Origin: Annona cherimola
Taxonomy: Eukaryota; Streptophyta; Magnoliopsida; Magnoliales; Annonaceae
NCBI GenBank assembly: GCA_030490835.1
Contig: CM059972.1
Location: 54,789,563-54,853,562 of the forward strand
Length of the DNA stretch: 64,000 nt
Direction: 5' to 3'
Positions 25,668-35,049 of the stretch are shown piece by piece; the first letter of the stretch is position 1; each line of letters starts with the position of its first letter. Below the pieces are notes generated by a model. It did no database searches. It worked only from the letters and a program-made list of their open reading frames with translations, and had not been told where the DNA came from. Made by a program: the position numbers and the translations under genes.

Positions 25668-25950
25668 AGGAGAAGGCGGCGCCGGTGGTGATAACGACGG
25701 GTCGGCAGCAGCGACGGCTTCTCCGGTCTCAGCCAATCCCCAGCTCTGCCTCGCGATCTATATCGCGATGGCGCACGCCGGCGTTGCCCTCTCCCTGGCC
25801 CTCCTTTACGGCCTCGGAAAGCTTCTAGAAGAATACCGGCGCCCGATTCAATGGGCGGTGCTCTGCTCCATGTCGCTACAGGAGCTCCAGACCGCCATCG
25901 TCCGCTTCTGGTCTCACCCGCTGCGCCTTGACCTCTTCGAAACACTTTCT
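25668..25950 (+). pseudogene. Fragment of TMEM245-like membrane protein (left LTR)
   Basis: Plus-strand frame with a Gly/Asp/Ala-rich lead, then IYIAMAHAGVALSLALLYGL (a membrane helix), KLLEEYRRPIQWAVLCSM, and VRFWSHPLRLDLFET. This pattern is characteristic of the N-terminal part of plant TMEM245-like (AI-2E transporter family) membrane proteins. The long C-terminal transporter domain is absent. The fragment is opposite in strand to its neighbours on both sides. Function in the element unknown; identification is from motif memory. Confidence 0.6.
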
Positions 25951-26279
25951 CCGCCAGGATCTACGGAATGTTGAAGCTAGGTAAGAGCTTGTGATGTATG
26001 GAAGCGAACAGGCGCGGATTTCACAGGCCGTGCTGGCTGTTTCCTTTGAACAGCTCCTACTCCATGGCTGCGGAATTTCGGCCCTTTATCCATAAATTTC
26101 ATATCTGATTCCTGCATTGCCTTCCTCTGCTCCGCCATCTTTTACAGCACCACTCCATGCTTTACCAAGAAAATGCAGCACCCACTCGAGTAAAGCTTCT
26201 CCTGCACAGCGCTGGAGCCGAGCGTCACCTGCAGTAGCTGCTGCCGGGTCAGCTTCTCCAGCCCCATCAAGCCACCGCC

Positions 26280-26426
26280 CACTGCCCGCCGCCAGGCCGC
26301 CTGCCGCTGCACTATCTCCCTTGCAAACTCCGGGTCCACCAGCAGGTTCGCCAGCCACCGGTTCTGCTGATTCATCTCCTGCGCGTAGCTGCAGATTTTG
26401 GATGCATACAAAGCCTGCTTCACGTC
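26280..26426 (-). pseudogene. Fragment of 6-phosphogluconate dehydrogenase with internal deletion (left LTR)
   Basis: The minus strand encodes VKQALYASKICSYAQEMN joined directly to NRWLANLLVDPEFAREIVQ and RQAAWRRAV. Both segments belong to the C-terminal helical domain of cytosolic/plastid 6-phosphogluconate dehydrogenase (oxidative pentose phosphate pathway) but are normally separated by about 40 residues, so a piece is deleted. The following stretch (GLMGLEKLTRQQLLQVTLGS, down to 26142) is open but is not recognised as this enzyme. Confidence 0.7.
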
Positions 26427-26504
26427 GTCCGAACAGCCAAAGAAATGGAAACCGTCCCACAGCTCCCTCCAGCAAACAACGAATCAACGGCATCCCAGGA
26501 ACCA

Positions 26505-26945
26505 CATCGAGGAAGATGGCGCAGAAGATAACGGCGACGACGTCAAAGCATAGGGACCAACAAGAAAACCTGTCGCCACAACGAGAAAGGCATTTTCCAG
26601 GACGAACGACAATCAATCCCACAACAACACCGCGCATAAGGACGTGCGGTTGGCGGAACATCTGCTCAACCCCTGAGCTGTGGCGATTGCGGCTGGCAAC
26701 TTCTCGCGCGTCCAGCACCTCCTCTTTGTTCTCTACGAGCTTTCCTCGGTTTCTGGCGACGCCAACCACCGACTTGTTGCTCATGGCCTCCATGCCTTGA
26801 CCCGATACCTGTCACCCTCCGTGTCGATCCCCACCAGGGGCTGCACCAGCGTCGCCCCCCCCCCCCCGACGTTCACCTCGACCGAGCGACGCCTGTTCCA
26901 AACCTCTCTTATCAGATTCCACGAGGGCAGCCCATGGTTCCCCTT
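26505..26945 (+). pseudogene. Fragment of GRAS-family (SCARECROW-like) regulator (left LTR)
   Basis: The plus strand carries the start of a GRAS domain: AEHLLNP, AIAAGNFSRVQHLLFVLYEL, GDANHRLVAHGLHALTRYL, then in another frame TSTERRLFQTSLIRFHEGSP and WFPF. This corresponds to leucine heptad region I and the beginning of VHIID-proximal sequence; the rest of the domain is missing. Two in-frame stops (near 26571 and 26674) and a frameshift in the C-run at 26857-26867 break it. The right LTR copy lacks these two stops. GRAS proteins are nuclear transcriptional regulators. Confidence 0.75.
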
Positions 26946-26949
26946 CCCG

Positions 26950-27307
26950 TCTCGCATACGCCCTTCCAGCGGGCGGGGGCGGGGCCCATGCCGTGGTCGT
27001 CGAAGCTTGGGCTCTCCGGCCAGATGCCGGTGTCGAGCACCCCGATGATGACGTCATGGTCGGGCGCCGTCTCGGACCAGGAGCTGCTGCTGTCAACAGG
27101 CTCGAGGCCCAGGAAGTGGCGGCTCTGCGTCGTGTGTAGCGTGTAAACCGTCTCAGTGAAAACCCCCAGCACGCCGCGGCTGATCTCCAGTCGCTTAGCT
27201 TCGTCTTCCTCGAGCTGCGCTGCAAATCCATGGAAAGCAGTGTCGTAGGTGTAGATGATCCGCCGAACAGCTTCGTCCTCGTCAAATGCAATGACAGATT
27301 GCAACAT
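26950..27307 (-). pseudogene. Fragment of subtilisin-like serine protease (left LTR)
   Basis: An open minus-strand frame of 131 codons covers the propeptide (inhibitor I9) and the start of the S8 catalytic domain: YTYDTAFHGFAAQLEEDEA, HTTQSRHFLGLEPV and DVIIGVLDTGIWPESPSFDD, where the Asp of DTG is the first catalytic residue. The His and Ser of the triad and the signal peptide are absent. The frame begins at the junction with the ankyrin fragment on the same strand. Plant subtilases are secreted cell-wall proteases. The fragment stays open in both LTRs. Confidence 0.9.
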
Positions 27308-27587
27308 GGAGGGAAGTACTCTTATCAGGGCCGCACGATCGCTTCACATCAGCGTCTGAGATGGAAAGAATGAGCTTTAGGACGTCAACGCTTCCGTAGG
27401 TGGCAGCAACCATCAACGGCGTCCGCTGCTCGAGGACCATCTGCTTGGAGCCCTTCTGGCATCCATACCACTGCCCCACTTCGTCGATCGGTGACGGATC
27501 GCATTCGATGGAACGCTTGAAGCCTTCAAGATCGTTGTTTGCCGCTAGCTCGAGGAGAGTGCGGCTGACCGCAGAAGCAGACGACAT
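27305..27587 (-). pseudogene. Fragment of ankyrin/CCCH zinc finger protein (left LTR)
   Basis: About 94 codons on the minus strand: LLELAANNDLEGFKRSI, DEVGQWYG, GSKQMVLEQRTPLMVAATYG and SVDVLKLILS, ending TSLHVAI. This is the N-terminal ankyrin part of the plant family whose C-terminus carries two CCCH fingers and which regulates stress and hormone responses. The CCCH fingers are not here. It is fused out of frame to the subtilase fragment at about 27305. Upstream, the same frame remains open to 28133, but that part (27590-27880) is GC-rich and unrecognised. Confidence 0.72.
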
Positions 27588-27914
27588 AGACCTCTTCCGA
27601 TCGCCGCCGTTTCTGCAATCGAGAATGGGGCGGTGCGCCGGAGCCGCGGTGGCGAGTTGGTCTTGCCTGTCGCCGAAGAGGATGGATCCAAGAGTCGTCA
27701 GCGTCTGCTCCTGCCTCCAATCTTCCTCATCTCGGAGCCTAAGCAGGTCGCGGAAGTTGCTGCTAGAAGAGTGCATAACTGCCATCTGATCCAGCAGCGT
27801 GGTCCTCCTCACTTCCATCCAGCAAACTGCAACACCCTCAAGTTCGAGCTGGGGGGGCATGAAGGCCAAGATCATCCGAGCTAAGGCGCAGTCGATGACT
27901 GGAGATGTTGAACT

Positions 27915-28075
27915 AGTTCCGCAGAAGCAAATATCGTGGGGATATGAGACTAACAGGCGCCAGCTCGGGGTTCCGCGAAAACATAGGTTCCGCGAAAACA
28001 TAAGTAAATGAAGTTCCGCGTGAATCCGGTTCCGCGCAAGTGTAGCTTGGCGCCCAAACAACGAAGTTCCGCGGA
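27915..28075 (+). promoter_or_regulatory. TTCCGCG motif cluster upstream of the LTR TATA box (left)
   Basis: Five copies of TTCCGCG, plus one TTCCGCA, lie in 160 bp ending 30 bp before the TATA box, with spacers related to GAAAACATAGG. Some are embedded in the palindrome TTCCGCGGAA. The right LTR has more copies. A transcription-factor-binding array is an inference. Confidence 0.5.
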
Positions 28076-28100
28076 ACCCATCCCAAGACGGCAGAAAACC

Positions 28101-28108
28101 TATAAATA
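28101..28108 (+). promoter_or_regulatory. TATA box of the left Tat LTR
   Basis: TATAAATA in the context ACCTATAAATAGCCGC, conserved in the right LTR at 46504. A start site about 30 bp downstream would give a U3 of about 3.1 kb containing all gene fragments and an R/U5 of about 2.6 kb. Confidence 0.7.
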
Positions 28109-28289
28109 GCCGCATTCGGCTGCTCATTCGCACGGCAGCGAGGACGGGTGAGAACTCCTTGAAGGACTCAACCGGGACAGAGTTCTCTCACGCTCAAGGA
28201 GAAGAGAACGTGAGTTCTCCAGATATTTTCTTTTAGTTAAAAAAAGGAGAGAGTTTTTTATATATATATATATAAATATATATATATAT

Positions 28290-29100
28290 ACATATATATT
28301 ATTTTCAAAAACTACTTTTCCCAACGTGGATACTCCCCGACTGGCGGGTTGAATTGACACACGGGTTAAGTATATTTTCTCCTTTAAAAATATATATGTG
28401 TATATTATATATATATATCTATATTATTTTCAAAAACTACTTTTCCCAACGTGGATACTCCCCGATTGGCGGGTTGAATTGACACACGGGTTAAGTATAT
28501 TTTCTCCTTTAAAAATATATATGTGTATATTATATATATATATCTATATATACATATATATTATTTTCAAAAACTACTTTTCCCAACGTGGATACTCCCC
28601 GATTGGCGGGTTGAATTGACACACGGGTCAAGAATATTTTCTCATTTGAAAATAAAATAAAAATAAAAATATATATGTGTATATTATATATATATATCTA
28701 TATATACATATATATTATTTTCAAAAAAACTACTTTTCCCAACGTGGATACTCCCCGATTGGCGGGTTGAATTGACACACGGGTTAAGTATATTTTCTCC
28801 TTTAAAAATATATATGTGTATATTATATATATATATATATATCTATATATACATATATATTGTTTTCAAAAACTACTTTTCCCAACGTGGATACTCCCCG
28901 ACTGGCGGGTTGAATTGACACACAGGTTAAGTATATTTTCTCTTTTAAAAATAAAATAAATATATATATATATGTGTATATTATATATATATCTATATAT
29001 ACATATATATTATTTTCAAAAACTACTTTTCCCAACGTGGATACTCCCCGATTGGCGGGTTGAATTGACACGCGGGATAAGTGTATTTTCTCCTTTAAAA
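28290..29100. repeat. Six tandem repeats of 125-155 bp (left LTR)
   Basis: Each unit has a conserved core CCAACGTGGATACTCCCCGA, GGCGGGTTGAATTGACACAC and TATATTTTCTC, followed by a variable AT microsatellite. Cores start near 28321, 28447, 28585, 28739, 28884 and 29033. A diverged seventh core lies near 29402. Located in R/U5, so it would be part of the 5' leader of the element RNA. Confidence 0.9.
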
Positions 29101-29539
29101 AGAAAATAAAAATAAGTATGTGTGTATTTTCTATAAAAATATATCAAAATACACATATATATTCAAAGGCATCCAAAAATTAAGATTTTGACTTCTAAGA
29201 TTATAGAAATGCCCCGCGGGCTTCCAAAAATGAATATTTTGTCCCACGGGCCTTCAAAAAAATATACATATATATATGTATTTGCCCCATGGGCCCAAAC
29301 AAAAAAATAAAAATAAAAAATATATATATAGATATATATTTTTAGACTTGCAAAAACATATATATTATAAAAAAAAAAAAGAATTTTCATATACTTTTGC
29401 CTGAGTAGATACTCCCCAAACAGTGGGTTAAGTTGATACGCAGGGCTAAGTACCTTTCTATTATATATATGCATATATATATATATATATATATATCTAA
29501 GAAAAAAAAATGATGACCTCTTCGCTCAATCCGAGCCTT

Positions 29540-29950
29540 AATGTCCGAGAAAGCCCAAGATGGCTCAAAATTCTCTAAAAAGCCCAAGATGGCCCAAAAT
29601 TTTCTAAAAAAGCCCAAGATGGCTCACAACCCTCCAAAAAGCCCAAGAAGGTTCAAAACTCTCCAAAAAGCCCAAGATGGCTCAAAACTCTCCAGAAAGT
29701 CCAAGGTGGCCCAAAACTCTCCAAAAAGCTCAAGATGGCCCAAAACTTTTCAAAAAGCCCACGATGGCCCAAAACTCTCCAAAAAGCCCAAGATGGCTCA
29801 AAACTCCCCAAAAAGCCCAAGATGACCCAAAACCCTCCAAAAAGCCTCAATAGGCTCAAAACTCTCCAAAAAGCCCAAGATGGCTCAAAACTCTCCAAAA
29901 AGCCCAAGAAGGCCCAAACTCTTTTCAACAAGCCCAGTCGGGCCCAAACC
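29540..29950. repeat. 29-bp tandem repeat array (left LTR)
   Basis: About 13-14 units of AAGCCCAAGATGGCTCAAAA plus CTCTCCAAA with few changes. Because 29 is not a multiple of three, the frame rotates and long open frames rich in Lys, Pro and Gln appear on both strands; they are not taken as genes. Confidence 0.9.
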
Positions 29951-30034
29951 TTTTTTTTTTAAATGGTCAAAGTTGACCTAAAAATACTTTTAAAATCCGG
30001 TTGAATCCATTTCTTGGTAAAACCACCCAATTGT

Positions 30035-30420
30035 TCAATCCAGAGGCTGAAAGCGGGAGACGCTGGTTTCTTGTATAAGTACAGAAGCTGAAAGTGGGAC
30101 ACGCTGGTCTGCTGTGTAAATCCAGAGACTGAATGCGGGAGACGCTGGTTTCTTGTATAAGTACAGAAGCTGAAAGCGGGACACGCTGGTCTGCTGTGTA
30201 AATCCATAAGCTAAGAGCGCACTTAGTTTGCTGTGTAGGGTCACTAGTGTAGCCGACGGGCCCCTCACTAGTTCTCAAAACCGAGTCATCGCTGGTCGAC
30301 GGGCTAAGCGTAAACTCACATTTAAGACATGGCGCGTGGCGTCATGAACCTCATACTTAAAGATATGGCGCGTGGCGTCATATACCTCACATTCAAGTCA
30401 CGGCGCGGGGCGAAGTGTAC
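30035..30420. repeat. Two further short tandem arrays (left LTR)
   Basis: About 2.5 units of an 84-bp repeat (GCTGAAAGCGGGAGACGCTG, 30045-30210) are followed by three units of a 35-bp repeat containing ATGGCGCGTGGCGTCAT (30328-30417). The right LTR has four of the latter. Confidence 0.85.
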
Positions 30421-30778
30421 TCATTTATCTTTATATTTTTGTTAGACACGATCTTTCGTGCACTTGTAAAGACGTAGAAGGATCTTCTACGTACTTCATT
30501 ATTATTAAGCATTTTTTTATGGACCATTGTATTCAGCTCTTTTAATCAAGAGTTTTCTCGTTAGAGATGTAAAATCAGAATGTGGAACACAATGCAAAAT
30601 ATTTCTGTGATGTACTTTTCGGACTCGGTTAAAGAATTAGATGCTTTAAAATTTTGCTGAAAAATTAAGCATTTATTCTCAAAGCCGTGAGAAAACAATT
30701 TTACATTCAACCAAAAACATAAAAAAAATGAATGAATATGAATTTAAAATTATATTTTTCTCACGAGGCCGGAACAAA

Positions 30779-30796
30779 TGGTGAACCCGACGTGAA
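30779..30796 (+). other. Primer-binding site of the giant Tat element
   Basis: Two bases after the left LTR the sequence reads TGGTGAACCCGACGTG. Position and the TGG start fit a tRNA primer site. I could not assign the tRNA. Confidence 0.7.
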
Positions 30797-30870
30797 ACAT
30801 TCTCCCTTCATCTTTAAGAGCTGAAAACTATGGTCTTTATATGCTTATTTAATTTTTCACTGTTAACACT

Positions 30871-32524
30871 TTGAAATGCTCCTTTGCAGATTTCATGGCG
30901 CATTCGATGGCTTTCGGATTCCTGCCTAATGGCGGTTTTGTTATTTCTGAGCCAGATCACATGGATGCGGCTATCCCACATCACTTTATTCGCATACCAG
31001 AGAAGCCGGAGCACCGTGTCTATCGACACGTCGACTACTCTCCTGCAGCGATAAAGCAAAGAAGAGATCGATCTGCAGTACTCAGGGAGCCTCTTATTGT
31101 TCAAGGCTCGAAGACCACTCCTATTCAACCAACAAAGTCTCTGCAGGCGCCCATCCGAATGGGCCCGTCTGCTTGACAGTCAGACTATGCCAAGAAGTCC
31201 GCCCACCGGCTTACTGCACCAGCCCAACCAGCAGTACAATAGCCTGCAGGGCAACCTGTTTTGCAGTCCCATTCCATAAAAAGGTCTGCGAGACAATCTA
31301 CTGCAACTTGGCTAGCGCCAACTAGCCACCCAGAAGCCAATGTTCCCCGAAAAGGGGGCAAAACTGTGCCGAATCCTGTTCGATGCACCATCACTCGCCA
31401 ATTTGGTCAGGCTGCCTCAAGGGTTGTTGACCTAGCCCCCCGACTTAACCAAAGTGACACCCAAGAGCGGAAGGAGTCAAAAAGACAAACCAAGTTTTCT
31501 CAGCTGGAGGCCCCATTGGCCGATGGAGGGGACGACCAATTCAAGCCGCAAGAACCTATTATTGTCCGATCTGGTTTAGGCACCCTGCGATTTGCCATCC
31601 CTGCCGACGCATTCGCCCCATCAGTCAACCCATGCTCCATCTAGCTCACAAGCTAGAGTCAAATCTCCAGGTCACTATGATACTGCCAACATAGTGACGG
31701 TTCCTCATCACGTACCAAGGAAACAAAGGAGAAAAGCACAGCAGAAAAAGCAGTTGGGGAAAACAACTTCCCCGTTAAACTTGAAAGCTTCATCGCCACT
31801 GCCACCAGGACCAAGGCATAGGCTGTTCTCACACCCCCGACAAAGGGGTAGGCCGCAAAAGAAGCCACTACAGAACACTCGCAAATTGAGAGTGCCTCAA
31901 AAGCCAAGACTCTCTAACAAGTGGCAGTATCCTCAGAAGCGCCATAGAACGTATTCACGTTCGGTGCTCAGGCTGATCCCTAACTTTAGACACGAAAATC
32001 AATTCGCCTCGTTGATCAGACTGAAAGAGGATATGACTTATACGCCTGTTGTGGCCCCGTTCCGAGGAGAGCACCGGATGCCGCACCCCAAGAGAGAAGC
32101 TAAAAGGAGGAGACGTCTCCTCCAGACGACAGAAGTCAACATGGTGGACCTCACCCAGCCAAGCACTTCCAAAGCGTCGGAGATGTTAACCCAGTCAAGG
32201 GCAGCCGCAATGCCCATTACACCGCCATTCTGTAGCCTCTCTCATCCTGAAGGGATCAGGGCCGCCCTCCCAAGAGGTCAATTTGAAGCCTCTTACATGG
32301 TGGGCGAAGAAGAAGAGGTTCTTACACCCAAGTCTCAGCTCATTCATGACCTCCGGGAGGAGATTAAGAGTATGAAACGGGCTATGGAAACTCAAGGCAA
32401 CAAGACATCAGGTTCCCATCAACCACCATCACCAAGGAACCGTCAATCAGTCCATCAGCCCGAGAAACCAATCAGTTCAATAACCTACGTATCAATACCC
32501 CTCGAACGCAAGAAGCGCGGGTAA
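30871..32524 (+). pseudogene. Tat gag N-terminal region, broken, no known domain
   Basis: Three open segments: 30871-31176 and 31261-31644 in one frame with a TGA between, and 31592-32524 in another. The product is basic, rich in Pro, Arg and Gln, and ends with a coiled-coil-like stretch LIHDLREEIKSMKRAM, which is usual just before the gag domain of Tat elements. A long leader ORF upstream of gag is a known feature of the Ogre/Tat group. I recognise no enzymatic motif. Confidence 0.65.
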
Positions 32525-32532
32525 ACACACCC

Positions 32533-35022
32533 ATGGGGTCTCCACCCAGGTTTATTGCACAGAAGGAGATGGTACATCAGCTTGTGGCCGAATGCCTTCG
32601 TCGACAGGCACCTCAACTCACTGGGGTCCCTACAACGACAATCAACAGGCCTTATCCCCCAGAGGTTGAAGCGGAGCTGCTACCTAGAGATTTGAAGCCA
32701 CCAAAGATCCAATTCGATGGGACTGGGAGCGCGTTAAAGCACCTGGCATCATTCCACTATGCCATGGGCAATTGGGCGCACCAATCGAATTTTTATCTTC
32801 GAATGTTTCCCAATACTCTTTCTAGTGATGCTTTCCAGTGGTACATATCTCTCCCAACCGGCTCAGTTCGAACATGGGAAGAGATGAAAGAAATGTTCAC
32901 CTCCCGATTCGTTGATACTACATGAGAAGTACAACCATCGGAATTATCTACCTTGTCCCAAAAGAAGGACGAGTCGGTTGAAGACTACATCACTAGGTGG
33001 CAAAGGGCCGCTAACCGATATCAAGCACCCCTATCTCAAGCAATGAAGGTCAATCTTTGCCGGAATGGCATCAAGACGGAAATCTCGTTGCTGATGAATG
33101 AACAGCTAAGTACATTTCAGGCCCTAGCTACAGAAGCTTGTCGAAAAGAGTATTTGTTGTCTCAACAAAAAGCTTGGAAGAAGGAGTCATCCACAACCAC
33201 TACATTTAAGAAGAAGAAAACTGGAGAGACCTCTGCGAACACCACAGAGGTTAAGAAGCAGCCAAATAAAGCAAAGCCGCTTGTAAAAGAGCAGCCTGCA
33301 AGACCCTTCCGAAGGGAGAAAATCCAATATGCCTTTGGGGAAGATGACGTGGAGAAGCTATTCCAGCACCTCATGTCGACCGGGCTATTCGAGTTGCCCG
33401 CCCCAAAAAGGCCAGAAGAAGTTGGACGCACTTCTCACCAGCGATATTGCAGTTACCACCGATATGTCGGTCACCCCACTAAGAAGTGTCGGGATCTCCA
33501 AGCAATATTGCAAGTTTACATCGACAAGGGGGTTATAAAACTCAGTCCTCCAGCGCAAGCTTCATCAAATGTTGTGACAATTGAGATAGCAGAAAAGGGT
33601 GATTGGGAAGTGGTTCGAATACCACCAAGCCTAAGACGGACAAGAAGGTGTCTCAAAAATTTATACAGAGAAGACAAGAGAATAAGGGATAAGGCCATTC
33701 TCCCTTTCTTCTCAAGGCACTTGAGGCAATCCTCACGGGTGCAACCATTCCTGATCATGGACTTTTTGCAGCCCGAGTTGCTACTCCCGTTCTATCAACG
33801 GCTTGCTAGTAGATCACCTCGACCAGTAAAAGAAAGATACGTTCTCGAGGAAGTACAGAATATAACTCCACGTGAGTTCCCCGAGGATGGTCCATTTTGG
33901 GACCTACATAGCAACAAAGGAGAAACCGAAACTTGCTATCATATAAATGTGTCTGCATCCAAGCCTGCAAAGCGGCGAAGAACAGCCTCGGTGCTTATCC
34001 CTAACTACACCAAGTTTGAAGTTGGGATGTCACCGGTAAACCATATCATCACGTATTTGCGAGAATCACGACTTCTGCCAGCATCCTGGGGAACCAGAGT
34101 AGAATACTTCCGGTACTCACTGGGGGAGTCAGTGATGTCTTGGTACCGAGATAATCATATCGAAGAAATTACCGAGTGGGTCATCTTGATAGACGCGTTC
34201 TTGGTCCGCTTCTTGTCAAGACAAAGAGAGCAGTTCCCTAGTAATTACTTAAGGGAAATACAATACAGTCAAGAATCCACTGCTCATTATGTAAATTATC
34301 TCAGAGACAGTACATGGAGCGATCCCCTGGCTATATGGTTGCCTGAACCTGAAATGGTCACGAAGTATCTTTCAGATGCAGTATGCCCTCCGACTAACAA
34401 CGGGTACAAGACCTTCGGAGCCAAAACTTTCATAAAGGCAATCCGATGGGTCGGTAACGAAGGCTTCAAACAAGAGGCAATCTTTAGCGACGCTGAAGGT
34501 TTTGGGAGGACAAATCAACTCCAAGTTCTGCACGTACTACAGTTAAACGATGCGCCCATTCTTCGAGTGTTCCCTTTCTTAGCTAGGGAGTTAAGCTATG
34601 ATTGGCCGCATATTCAGTTATTCCACGAGAATCATAAGTATGCATTGCCGCACTTGTTTGATTATTCACTGGCAGTCTGTCAAATGGGGCAAACGGAAGA
34701 GTTTGCACTCGGGCACTTTGTTTTGAGCTTGGCCCATGACAGTTGTGCCCTTCTCTGGATCTCCTCACATCCTGAAGAAGCATTTGGTTCTTAGGAAGAG
34801 TTCGTTGATATGTTTATCCTAAGGTTCCACGAATATGAAACAGAGTTCCCTCCAGAGATGATAGAAGTCATGCACCCCCTATCAGGAGAATCTCAATATG
34901 ACTACATCTTGATATGGATAAACTGCAGAATAATCAACCAAAAATTCGATAAAGAAGGAATCATGGTTCACCAGTGCGTCAAGTCAATGAGTGGGTATTT
35001 TCCTGAAATCCTAAAAATATAG
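32533..35022 (+). pseudogene. Tat gag polyprotein with three gag-like modules
   Basis: One frame interrupted by TGA (32923) and TAG (34792) and ended by TAG (35020). The first module (about 32690-33130) is a canonical retrotransposon gag domain: IQFDGTGSALKHLASFHYAM, SSDAFQWYISLP, and VEDYITRWQRAANRY. A zinc-knuckle-like YCSYHRYVGHPTKKC follows at about 33446. Two more segments with the same spacing of hallmarks come next: YSLGESVMSWYRD then FLVRFLSRQREQ (34110-34230), and VLSLAHDSCALLWIS then MFILRFHEYE (34720-34850). The usual Tat gag has one module, so this is long. Gag would assemble the particle. Confidence 0.75.
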
Positions 35023-35049
35023 CCATTTTTCTCGGATGTACTACGAACA

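Larger units (their letters stand above)
25013..30776 (+). mobile_element. Left LTR of the giant Tat element (5764 bp)
   Basis: Layout: about 60 bp AT-rich end, a GC-rich mosaic of host gene fragments (about 25080-27880), a TTCCGCG cluster, a TATA box at 28101, then tandem repeats (28290-30420) and a short AT-rich 3' end. The TATA position implies that the mosaic is U3 and the repeats are R/U5. Between 30421 and 30776 I see a short inverted repeat ACGTAGAAG-GAT-CTTCTACGT (30465-30492) and otherwise nothing. Confidence 0.93.

Noticed and set aside
26086..26800. Overlapping 227-235 codon open frames on both strands (also 44463-45177)
   Set aside because: They run across the 6PGDH and GRAS fragments in wrong phases and exist because the DNA is GC-rich.
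25120..27900. A cluster of real, expressed host genes (dehydrogenase, GRAS, subtilase and so on)
   Set aside because: Each piece covers only part of its protein, lacks key domains, alternates in strand without spacing, and is repeated in the same order 18 kb away within matching LTR ends.
25013..27900. Pack-MULE or Helitron as the carrier of the gene mosaic
   Set aside because: GC-rich multi-gene capture is typical of these, but I see no long inverted repeats with 9-bp duplications and no Helitron termini around the mosaic, while LTR ends and a 5-bp duplication are clear. A DNA transposon nested in the ancestral LTR cannot be fully excluded.
29540..29950. CRISPR-like array of 29-bp repeats
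   Set aside because: Repeats are head to tail without spacers, imperfect, and within a plant retrotransposon LTR.
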